Assembly: GCA_018056215.1 (NCBI GenBank)
Contig: JAGPGB010000011.1
Coordinates: forward strand, 1-13,768
Source of the DNA: Bacteroidales bacterium
GTDB taxonomy: Bacteria > Bacteroidota > Bacteroidia > Bacteroidales > DTU049
DNA: 13,768 nt
Direction: 5' to 3'
A program made the translations under genes and the position numbers. Within the stretch, counting starts at the first letter, position 1, and the number at the start of each line of letters is the position of its first letter. Positions 1 through 7,144 of the stretch are shown here, piece by piece. The notes under the pieces are model-generated. The model was not told the DNA's origin and searched no databases. It saw only the letters and a list, made by a program, of their open reading frames with translations.

Positions 1-621
1 ATTTTAAATCAGTTCGTTGCTGAAATGAGAGATAAAAACATTCAAAATGATTCAATGCGATTTCGTACTAATATGTTTAGAGTAGGTGAAATAATGGCTT
101 ATGAAATTAGCAAACTTCTCCCTTATAAAACGATAAATGTCGAAACTCCATTAGGTATTGCAGAATCAAAAATCCTGGCAGAGCAACCAATTTTAGCTAC
201 TATTTTGAGAGCTGGCATTCCTTTTCATCAAGGCTTTTTAAATTTTTTTGATAAATCTTCTTGTGCTTTTGTAACTGCTTATAGAAATCATTTGCATGGA
301 GGTGAGTTTAATATCAATGTAGAGTATGTTAGCACCCCTTCTATTGAAAATAAAATACTTATCCTTTGTGATCCTATGCTGGCTACTGGTAATTCTATCA
401 TTCTTAGTTATAAAAAATTATTATCTCATGGTGTTCCTAAGCAATTACATATCGCATCAATTATAGCTTCTCAAACTGGAATAGATGACGTATCTAGAAA
501 TATTGACCATCCTGATTTCCATATTTGGTCTGCTGCTATTGATGAGCGACTTGATGAAAATTATTACATTGTACCTGGGTTAGGGGATGCTGGTGATCTG
601 GCTTTTGGTAAAAAAGAATAA
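1..621 (+). CDS. upp: Uracil phosphoribosyltransferase, 5' end outside window
   Basis: Joins uracil to PRPP to make UMP, the cytosolic pyrimidine salvage step. The frame is open from base 1, and the residues before the first ATG at 25 (ILNQFVAE) read straight into MRDKNIQNDSMRFR. They match the usual family N-terminus, so the true start lies upstream and the ATG at 25 is internal. About 206 codons are visible, against a usual family length near 210-220, so only about ten residues should be missing. The PRPP-binding loop is seen as ILCDPMLATGNSI and the C-terminal uracil-binding motif as YIVPGLGDAGDLAFG. An RAGIPFHQG segment also matches UPRTases. The stop at 619-621 is followed after 42 nt by a same-strand membrane protein gene, with no clear terminator between them, so cotranscription is possible. 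Identification is by motif and is firm. Confidence 0.95.
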   Translation: MLNQFVAEMRDKNIQNDSMRFRTNMFRVGEIMAYEISKLLPYKTINVETPLGIAESKILAEQPILATILRAGIPFHQGFLNFFDKSSCAFVTAYRNHLHGGEFNINVEYVSTPSIENKILILCDPMLATGNSIILSYKKLLSHGVPKQLHIASIIASQTGIDDVSRNIDHPDFHIWSAAIDERLDENYYIVPGLGDAGDLAFGKKE

Positions 622-663
622 TTAGCTTTAATTTTTATTTTAATTTAGTAGAAATATTCTCGC

Positions 664-1146
664 ATGGTTAGTGTTTTAAGTTTTTTATTTAAAAACTTCT
701 ATTTACTTATAATTGCTGCTACTAAATTTATGTTTACTACTACTACAGCTAAAGTTGCGGGATTAAATTTTTATGAAGCTTTTTCTGTAACTGCTCTTGG
801 TGGCATAATGGGTTACTTTTTCTTTTATTATCTTTTTGACGGTGTCATACGTTTATACAACATTATTTCTAATCATTACAAAAATCCTGATAAACCGCAA
901 AAACCTAAAAAAAATGTTCCTTATAAAAAAAGAAAAAAATATGTCAAGTGGGTAAGACATTACGGTTATTGGGGATTGATAGTTTTCACTCCTTGTTTTA
1001 TTTCTATTCCATTAGGAGCTTTTTTGCTTAGAAGATATTTCCCTCACAAACGTGGAAAAGATTTGATTGTTTCTTTTGCTATCGTCATATGGGCAAGTAT
1101 TTATACCTTTGCTTTATATTTTAATGAAATGCTTAATATTTTATGA
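664..1146 (+). CDS. Small conserved inner-membrane protein, unknown function
   Basis: I do not recognise a named function. The 160-residue protein has about four hydrophobic segments, near residues 8-26, 38-60, 101-123 and 133-153. A very basic loop (about residues 72-98, many Lys and Arg) lies between the second and third and should face the cytoplasm. A segment TPCFISIPLGAF at 109-120, followed by LLRRYFPHKRGK, looks like the conserved core. From memory, similar short membrane proteins occur in Bacteroidota, possibly distantly related to the small multidrug-export (DUF-type) family; that is a weak inference. Its stop overlaps the ATG of the following permease gene by 4 nt (ATGA), which suggests translational coupling and a related role. 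It lies 42 nt after upp and has no convincing promoter of its own. Confidence 0.75.
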   Translation: MVSVLSFLFKNFYLLIIAATKFMFTTTTAKVAGLNFYEAFSVTALGGIMGYFFFYYLFDGVIRLYNIISNHYKNPDKPQKPKKNVPYKKRKKYVKWVRHYGYWGLIVFTPCFISIPLGAFLLRRYFPHKRGKDLIVSFAIVIWASIYTFALYFNEMLNIL

Positions 1147-2384
1147 GAAAATTATCTTTATTATATGAAAATATTAAAATAGCTATTTCTGCTATTTTCA
1201 CTCATAGAACGAGGGCTATTATCACTATTTTAATAATTGCTTTTGGTATAATGGCTTTAGTCGCCATATTATCATCAATAGATGCCATCAAAATGTCGTT
1301 TTCAGAAAGTTTTTCGCGCATAGGTGGACAAAGCTTTTCTATCACAGAATTACCACAAAATAATTCTGAAAATAAAAATGATAGAATAGAAAAAACTCCT
1401 ATTTCCTACGTGGAAGCTGTAAATTTTAAAAATCATTTCGATTATCCAGCTATTGTTTCTATTTATACTACTATAGCTGATCTTTTCACTCTTCGATCTC
1501 AATATGCAGAGACTAATCCTAATATTCAATTAACTGCTGTTGATGAAAATTATCTAAAATCTTCTGGATTAACTCTCGAAAATGGCAGAGATTTTTTGCA
1601 ACAAGATATAGAATCTTCTAAACAATATGTAATATTAGGTAAGGAGCTCGCTAACAATTTATTCCCTTATGAAATTGATGCTATACAAAAAGAAATTAAT
1701 ATTCAGGGAATTCGTTTTACTGTGATAGGAGTTTTAGAAAAAAAAGGTTCATCATTAGGTAGTAATATTGATAGGATGTGCATTATACCCATCACAACTG
1801 CAAAAAAATATTTTATCAATGCTGAAACCAGACATCGCATTAATGTGATGGTACCTGATGCTTCTAAATTGGATGAAGCAATAGATGCTGCTACAAGTCA
1901 GTTTAGGCAAATTAGAAAGTTAAGTGTAAAGCAAAAAGATAATTTCCAAATACGAAAAAGTGATTACATCGTTAATACACTTATGGATAATATTAAATAT
2001 CTAAGTGGTGCTGCTGTAGTTTTAGGATTAATTACTCTTTTAGGTTCTACAATAGGTTTGATGAATGTACTGCTTGTAAGTGTTACTGAAAGAACTCAAG
2101 AAATAGGTATTAGAAAAGCATTGGGAGCAAAAAGAACTGATATTAAAACTCAATTTTTTATTGAGAGTATCATCTTAGGACAATTAGGTGGTATCTTGGG
2201 AATAATTTTAGGAGTCTTGAGTGGTAATCTGGTAGCATATCTATTAAAAATAGGAACAGTATTGCCGTGGGCATGGATGATTTTAGGATTGGTCATTTGT
2301 TTGATTGTTAGTATTTTAGCAGGTCTTTTGCCAGCATCTAGAGCTGCTAAGTTAAATCCTATAGAATCTCTTCGTTATGAATAA
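1143..2384 (+). CDS. MacB/FtsX-family ABC transporter permease
   Basis: Inner-membrane permease of the superfamily that includes MacB and the lipoprotein exporter LolC/LolE. The 413-residue protein has the expected plan: a short cytoplasmic N-terminus, TM1 near residues 25-47, a periplasmic MacB_PCD-like domain to about residue 280, then three TM segments near 285-312, 338-368 and 376-398. The cytoplasmic coupling motif ERTQEIGIRKALGAKR starts at E316. The C-terminus ends with the classic AAKLNPIESLRYE. No ATPase gene is adjacent, so its ATP-binding partner must be encoded elsewhere. The ATG overlaps the previous stop by 4 nt, and the 3' end overlaps the TamL start by 8 nt. The context suggests an envelope role such as moving lipoproteins or lipids; the true substrate cannot be told from sequence. 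Confidence 0.9.
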   Translation: MRKLSLLYENIKIAISAIFTHRTRAIITILIIAFGIMALVAILSSIDAIKMSFSESFSRIGGQSFSITELPQNNSENKNDRIEKTPISYVEAVNFKNHFDYPAIVSIYTTIADLFTLRSQYAETNPNIQLTAVDENYLKSSGLTLENGRDFLQQDIESSKQYVILGKELANNLFPYEIDAIQKEINIQGIRFTVIGVLEKKGSSLGSNIDRMCIIPITTAKKYFINAETRHRINVMVPDASKLDEAIDAATSQFRQIRKLSVKQKDNFQIRKSDYIVNTLMDNIKYLSGAAVVLGLITLLGSTIGLMNVLLVSVTERTQEIGIRKALGAKRTDIKTQFFIESIILGQLGGILGIILGVLSGNLVAYLLKIGTVLPWAWMILGLVICLIVSILAGLLPASRAAKLNPIESLRYE

Positions 2385-4914
2385 ATTAAAAAATAAAAAT
2401 TTTATTCCTCTAATTTTATTAATAATGCTTCTAGCTACTTCTTGTAGTGTGCCAAAGATGTATCCAGATAAAAAATTTATTATTAAAAATGAAATTAAAA
2501 TTAATTATGATACATTAGATACATTTCAAACAATTAATAAATCTGATTTTAATTCATTTGTTCGATTGAAACCAAATAGAAAATTCCTTTTCATTTTTAG
2601 ATTTTATAGCTCTATTTATGCTTTTGCAGATCTGAAATTAGAGGATAGATCTAGTATAAAACAACAAAAATATGATGAACGAATAGCAAAGAAAAAAGAA
2701 AAAGGTAAAAAAATAAATTATGAAAGAGAACAAAAAAAATTAAATAAAGGCCTAAGAAATTATCTTTTAAATCAAGTGGGTGAACCTCCTACATTTTATG
2801 ATCCACATATTTCAAAAATATCTACTGAACAAATGCAATTATTTGCTAAAACAAAAGGATATTTTTATGCAAAAGTCTCTGATAGTTTAATAATGTCTAG
2901 AAAAAATAGATATACTCTACGTTATGAGATCAATCTAGGTAGACCTTATATCATATCATCAATAGATTGGACATTCCTCGATACCAGCATTGACCAAAAT
3001 ATTTTAAAAAATTTATTTGTAAAACCTTTCAATTATAACAATGTTTTTTTAATTAATAATATTAATTGGCAATATTTGAATAATTCATTTGCTTTAACAG
3101 TTTTAGATTATGCCGCAGAGCTACCATTAAAAACTGGTATTATCTACGATGAAAATTTATTAGATGAAAATAGAAATTTGCTTGCTACTCATTTGAGAAA
3201 TAATGGATATTATAATTTTTCTAAAACATTTATCCAATATGAGGCAGATACTACATTAGGCAATTATAATATGCATATTAATACTTTGATTTTCCCATAT
3301 CAAAAAAAACTTAACGATACAATTATTTCTTTACCTTTTCAAAAATATAAAATCAGTAAAATATATATTAATTTGGGATATAATCCATTATTGAGTAAAG
3401 AAGAGTTGAAATTAGACACTGTATTATATATTTCCACTTTGAATGCAGATACATTTTATTTTGTTTATCCAGATAATTTTTATTTTAAACCAAAAGTGAT
3501 AGAAACTAAGATAACTCTTAAACCTAATCAATATTATTCTGAACAAAGAGGTTATAGGACTGAGTCGCTTTTGCTGGATATACCTATTTTTAGTAATACT
3601 CAGGTAGAATATATACCAGATTCATCGCGACAAGGTAATTTTTTAGTTGCAAATGTTAATATTAATAGATATGACTTGCAAAGATGGGGTATTGATTTTG
3701 AAACTACTACATCTAGTGGTATTTATGGAGTTAATACTACCATATCTTATCTTAATAGATCTATTTTCAATGGTGGTGAATTATTATTGTTTCAAGCCAA
3801 AGGTGGTTTAGAAGTAGAACAATTATTTAGCAGCAATAATCTTTTCAGAGCTTATTATTTCGGAGCAGATTTATCTTTATCTTTCCCAAAACTGATGATA
3901 CCTTTTATAAAAAATGTTCAAACAACTGTAAATACAAAACCTAGTACTCAAATACAATTATCCTATTTATTCCAAAAAAGAATACAATATGATCGTACTC
4001 TCATCGCAGCTAGTTATAATTTGCAATTCAATGAGACCAGGTATAAATATCATCAAATTCAAGTACCATACATTAATTTAATTAAAATAAAACCTGATAG
4101 TGCTTATAGCGAAGTGATAAATTCACTCCCTAGCAGATTGAGGTATGGCTACGAAGATTATTTATCTGTAGGTGCTAGATATAGCTATACTTTATCTAAT
4201 AAGACAAAAAATAATGAAAGAACTCCATATTTATTTTTTAGGTTTAATGGAGAAACTAGTGGAGAGCTCTTCTGGCTATATTATCAAATATTTCCATTAA
4301 ATACTGACCAGATAGGAGCATTAAAAGTGTGGAATATACCTTATGCTCAATTTATAAGAACTGATGCTGATTTTAGGATATATTTCCCTGGAGAGAAATA
4401 TGTTTTATCTGTTATTAGAGCATTTATAGGTATGGGCTATCCATATAAAAATAGTATGTATATGCCTTTTGAGAGAACATACTCTATCTCTGGTCCCTCT
4501 GAAATACGTGCTTGGCCTTATAGGTCTATAGGTCCAGGTGAATATATTTCTACTAATAATAAAGATTCTTTGATAGAACGTGGTTCAGAAATTGCTGCTA
4601 TTCTAAATCTAGAAACTCGATTCAAAGTATATAATTTTATTAATTTAGCTCTATTTGTAGATTTAGGTAACGGATGGTCTGTTAGGAATAATGCTCTTTA
4701 TCCTGGTGGTAAATTTGAATGGAATAAATTTTATAAACAAATATATGTGGGTACTGGAGTAGGACTCAGATTAGATTTTAATATTATTGCTATTCGTTTC
4801 GATTTTGGATTTCCTGTATTTAACCCTTCTATGCCTATAGATAATAGATGGTATTCATTTAAAAAATCTATGAATAATATGAATTTTAATTTTGGCATAG
4901 GTTATCCATTCTAA
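2377..4914 (+). CDS. tamL: TamL-type outer-membrane lipoprotein of the BamA/TamA (Omp85) family
   Basis: Predicted Omp85-family outer-membrane barrel with an N-terminal lipid anchor, the Bacteroidota variant of TamA, which works with TamB in outer-membrane assembly or lipid transport. The signal peptide is hydrophobic (residues 9-20) and ends in a lipobox, ATSC, with the lipidated Cys at 23. A POTRA-like periplasmic region fills roughly residues 30-400 and the barrel about 430-845. The barrel lumen motif reads EIRAWPYRSIGPG (R711), the RAW form typical of TamL rather than the RGF/RGY of BamA. The last residue is Phe, the usual C-terminal signature of barrels. A Lys-rich insertion (about 104-130) is notable. 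The start lies inside the permease gene (8-nt overlap). TamB, a common neighbour, is not next door here. Confidence 0.9.
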   Translation: MNKLKNKNFIPLILLIMLLATSCSVPKMYPDKKFIIKNEIKINYDTLDTFQTINKSDFNSFVRLKPNRKFLFIFRFYSSIYAFADLKLEDRSSIKQQKYDERIAKKKEKGKKINYEREQKKLNKGLRNYLLNQVGEPPTFYDPHISKISTEQMQLFAKTKGYFYAKVSDSLIMSRKNRYTLRYEINLGRPYIISSIDWTFLDTSIDQNILKNLFVKPFNYNNVFLINNINWQYLNNSFALTVLDYAAELPLKTGIIYDENLLDENRNLLATHLRNNGYYNFSKTFIQYEADTTLGNYNMHINTLIFPYQKKLNDTIISLPFQKYKISKIYINLGYNPLLSKEELKLDTVLYISTLNADTFYFVYPDNFYFKPKVIETKITLKPNQYYSEQRGYRTESLLLDIPIFSNTQVEYIPDSSRQGNFLVANVNINRYDLQRWGIDFETTTSSGIYGVNTTISYLNRSIFNGGELLLFQAKGGLEVEQLFSSNNLFRAYYFGADLSLSFPKLMIPFIKNVQTTVNTKPSTQIQLSYLFQKRIQYDRTLIAASYNLQFNETRYKYHQIQVPYINLIKIKPDSAYSEVINSLPSRLRYGYEDYLSVGARYSYTLSNKTKNNERTPYLFFRFNGETSGELFWLYYQIFPLNTDQIGALKVWNIPYAQFIRTDADFRIYFPGEKYVLSVIRAFIGMGYPYKNSMYMPFERTYSISGPSEIRAWPYRSIGPGEYISTNNKDSLIERGSEIAAILNLETRFKVYNFINLALFVDLGNGWSVRNNALYPGGKFEWNKFYKQIYVGTGVGLRLDFNIIAIRFDFGFPVFNPSMPIDNRWYSFKKSMNNMNFNFGIGYPF

Positions 4915-4931
4915 AAAAATTAAAAAAATTT

Positions 4932-4961
4932 TTTGGCAATTCAACTTTTTATATAATTTTG
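4932..4961 (+). promoter_or_regulatory. Bacteroidota-type promoter for the antiporter gene
   Basis: The -33 element TTTG (4932-4935) and the -7 element TAATTTTG (4954-4961, exact TAnnTTTG) are separated by 18 nt; the consensus is about 19. The box ends 21 nt before the ATG at 4983, which gives a short leader. An imperfect dyad (TTGGCAA 4933-4939, TTGCCAA 4959-4965) spans both elements and could be an operator or chance. The assignment rests on consensus matching only. Confidence 0.6.
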
Positions 4962-4982
4962 CCAAGCAAAAATTAAAAAAAT

Positions 4983-6290
4983 ATGGAAGCAGAGATTATT
5001 CATTATGACATTCCATTATGGGCAATTATCCCATTTGTACTAATGCTTTTAGCTATTGCTATATGTCCATTAGCCTTCCCAGCATGGTGGGAAAAAAATA
5101 AAAATAAATTATTGGTTTCACTGCTTTTAGGTGTACCTACAGCCATATGGATGATAGCTCAAGGACTTTCATCCAATTTAGCAGATTCACTAATTTTTGA
5201 CTATCTACCATTTATCATACTTCTAGGATCTTTATTTACTATTACAGGAGGAATACATTTGAGAGGTGATATAGAGGCTAAGCCTGCACATAATTTAATC
5301 TTTTTAGCTTTAGGTGCTGTACTTGCCTCATTTATGGGAACTACTGGTGCAGCAATGTTGCTTATCAGACCATTAATAAAAACTATTTCAGAGAGACAAT
5401 ATAAAACACACACAATATTGTTTTTCATAGCTATAGTAGCTAACTGCGGTGGCTTGCTTACTCCATTAGGTGATCCTCCATTATTCTTACTTTATTTACG
5501 TGGAGCACCTTTTACATGGTTTTTTAATCTTTGGAAAGAATGGGCTTTTGTAAATGGATTATTGTTGTTAATTTATTTTTTAGTGGATACATACTATTAC
5601 AAAAAGGAATCTCCCGAAAATATTAAATTTGATAAAGCAAATAAAGAACCATTAAGATTAGAAGGCAAATTAAATTTCTTAGCTCTAATAGGTATTGTTT
5701 TGTCAGTAGCTTTTTTGAATCCTCATTATATTCCAGCAATGGAAGGAAATGAATATATGAGTTTTATCAGAGAGGGTGCGATGCTATTGTGTGCTTTATT
5801 ATCGTTATATTTCACTCCTAAACAAGTGAGAAAAGATAATTTCTTTACTTGGCAGCCCATCATAGAAGTAGCATTTTTGTTTTTAGGTATATTTACTACT
5901 ATGGCTCCAGCATTATTATATTTAGAGTCTAATGCAGCTTCATTTGGCCTAACTCAACCATGGCAATTTTATTATGCTACGGGTGCTTTAAGTTCATTTT
6001 TAGATAATGCTCCTACTGCTATTTCGTTTTATCAATTAGCATACGGCCTGGCTAGTGCTCATCAAGGCACTTTAGTCGCTGGCATCTCCGAAGAATTATT
6101 AGCTGCTATATCTATTGGTGCAGTAATGTTCGGTTCTATGACTTATATAGGCAATGGACCTAACTTCATGGTGAAATCTATTGCCGAAGAAAACAAAATT
6201 AAATTACCCAGCTTCTTTGGCTATATGTTTAAGTTTTCATTGATAGTATTATTGCCAGTTTATATAATTGCACAATTATTATTTATATAA
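4983..6290 (+). CDS. Sodium:proton antiporter-like transporter (NhaD/CitMHS group, IT superfamily)
   Basis: Polytopic inner-membrane transporter of 435 residues with roughly 11-12 hydrophobic segments. It most resembles Bacteroidota proteins annotated as sodium:proton antiporters and related to NhaD/ArsB/citrate carriers of the ion transporter superfamily. Two re-entrant-loop motifs of the inverted repeats are visible: NCGGLLTPLGDPP at residues 154-166, and SSFLDNAPTAISF with D341, N342 and P344. MTYIGNGPNFM near the C-terminus is also typical. The paired Asp and Asn residues are the likely ion-binding positions by analogy. The expected role is sodium export and pH homeostasis, but organic anion exchange cannot be excluded. 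It appears monocistronic: it has its own promoter 21 nt upstream and a strong terminator beginning 13 nt after its stop. Confidence 0.82.
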   Translation: MEAEIIHYDIPLWAIIPFVLMLLAIAICPLAFPAWWEKNKNKLLVSLLLGVPTAIWMIAQGLSSNLADSLIFDYLPFIILLGSLFTITGGIHLRGDIEAKPAHNLIFLALGAVLASFMGTTGAAMLLIRPLIKTISERQYKTHTILFFIAIVANCGGLLTPLGDPPLFLLYLRGAPFTWFFNLWKEWAFVNGLLLLIYFLVDTYYYKKESPENIKFDKANKEPLRLEGKLNFLALIGIVLSVAFLNPHYIPAMEGNEYMSFIREGAMLLCALLSLYFTPKQVRKDNFFTWQPIIEVAFLFLGIFTTMAPALLYLESNAASFGLTQPWQFYYATGALSSFLDNAPTAISFYQLAYGLASAHQGTLVAGISEELLAAISIGAVMFGSMTYIGNGPNFMVKSIAEENKIKLPSFFGYMFKFSLIVLLPVYIIAQLLFI

Positions 6291-6302
6291 AATTTAACAT
6301 TG

Positions 6303-6340
6303 CAATAAAAAAAGGGGCATATATGCCCCTTTTTTTATTG
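6303..6340. terminator. Perfect palindromic bidirectional terminator
   Basis: A perfect 38-nt palindrome. The core GGGGCATATATGCCCC (6314-6329) is flanked by seven A on the left and seven T on the right, then CAAT/ATTG outer arms. In RNA from either strand it gives a GC-rich hairpin followed by a U-run. It sits between the plus-strand antiporter gene and the minus-strand DinB-like gene, so it can end both transcripts. For the minus gene it lies about 197 nt past the stop. Confidence 0.93.
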
Positions 6341-6536
6341 TATGCTTATCTACAGCAATAGATTTTATGTTTATTAATGATATGGTGTTTCACCATTCTG
6401 ATTATTGTATTTATGAAAATGGGAAAACAGTGCTTTATCAACTTTAGCAGTTGTCTGAAATACTTAGTACAATCTCAGAAGAAAATCAAGGTTGTCTATC
6501 TCGATTAAATTAGGTGTACAATATTTGTATATTTTA
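6341..6536. other. Intergenic stretch with no identified gene
   Basis: This is 196 nt between the terminator and the minus-strand DinB-like gene. It looks less A/T-monotonous than the other intergenic regions. It holds a short hairpin, ATGGTG-TTT-CACCAT (6382-6396), with no U-run on either side. In the plus frame read from 6367 there is a stretch beginning MFINDMVFHHSDY that meets a TAG stop, continues in frame to end in EENQGCLSRLN and stops at TAG. It has a coding-like texture but no family I can name. It may be a decayed gene, an untranslated 3' region of the minus gene, or nothing. Confidence 0.3.
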
Positions 6537-7025
6537 TTATTTATCCTCGTTTATTAAATCATCAATCTCATCTAAATGTAATTTAAAATGTCGAAGAAAA
6601 TCGATAATCATTGCTCTAAGAGAAATATTACCATAATTTGATTCTGAAACCCATTCATTATCAAGCTTTGTAGGGTCGACATTTAAAATCAAATGGACTA
6701 TATGTAAATGAGAATATTTCCACAGTTGAATCATATTTTCCCATTTTTCATCTTGATAGTTTTGAATTGCAATCCACTTGTCATTATTGCCATTTGTTGC
6801 ATAGTTCGGGAATATAAACGGACTCTTTTGATATTGTAAATGAACAATCCGATGTGTATTATTTGATGCAGAATCAATCATATGCCCAAGAATCTGTTTG
6901 ATTGTCCTGTTTTGAATATTGCGTCTTTGGGTTATTAAATCATTTGACAAGCCACTTAATTTCGGCTCCCACTCATCTATCAAGATTAATATTTCTTGAG
7001 CAATTGGTTCAAATTCTTTTATCAT
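6537..7025 (-). CDS. DinB-like (DinB_2/YfiT fold) four-helix protein
   Basis: A 162-residue cytosolic protein matching the DinB_2 superfamily of metal-binding four-helix bundles. It is not DNA polymerase IV, despite the name. The first helix ends in KQILGHMIDSASNN with His48. A central LWKYSHLHIVHLI segment (H106, H108, H111) follows, and the last helix has LRHFKLHLDEI (H146, H150). H48 with H146 and H150 would be a plausible metal triad by family analogy. Members are variously thiol-dependent S-transferases or have no known activity, so no reaction is assigned. Arg codons are mixed (AGA, AGG, CGC, CGG, CGA), whereas neighbours mostly use AGA. That is a weak hint of separate origin. No convincing promoter is seen in the 119 nt upstream, which also separate it from the same-strand proS. 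Confidence 0.8.
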   Translation of the reverse strand: MIKEFEPIAQEILILIDEWEPKLSGLSNDLITQRRNIQNRTIKQILGHMIDSASNNTHRIVHLQYQKSPFIFPNYATNGNNDKWIAIQNYQDEKWENMIQLWKYSHLHIVHLILNVDPTKLDNEWVSESNYGNISLRAMIIDFLRHFKLHLDEIDDLINEDK

Positions 7026-7144
7026 AATACTAATATTTTTCGCTATAAAACCTTTAAAATTATTACATTCTTAATTAAAGTTTTTATAGCATTACTACTA
7101 ACTTATATATAAATAATAAAATATTTTTTAAAATAGAGCCTAAT

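Noticed and set aside
25..27. ATG at 25 as the start of upp
   Set aside because: The frame is open to base 1 and the residues before it match the normal UPRTase N-terminus, so the gene starts before the window.
4933..4965. The TTGGCAA/TTGCCAA hairpin as a terminator for the tamL unit
   Set aside because: There is no U-run after it on the plus strand, the loop is 19 nt, and it coincides with good promoter elements.
5201..5428. Short minus-strand frame inside the antiporter gene
   Set aside because: It is antisense to a clearly coding membrane protein, has no start signals and matches no family.
6382..6396. ATGGTG/CACCAT hairpin as a terminator of the DinB-like gene
   Set aside because: The stem is only 6 bp with no U-run on the minus strand, and a far stronger terminator lies just beyond.
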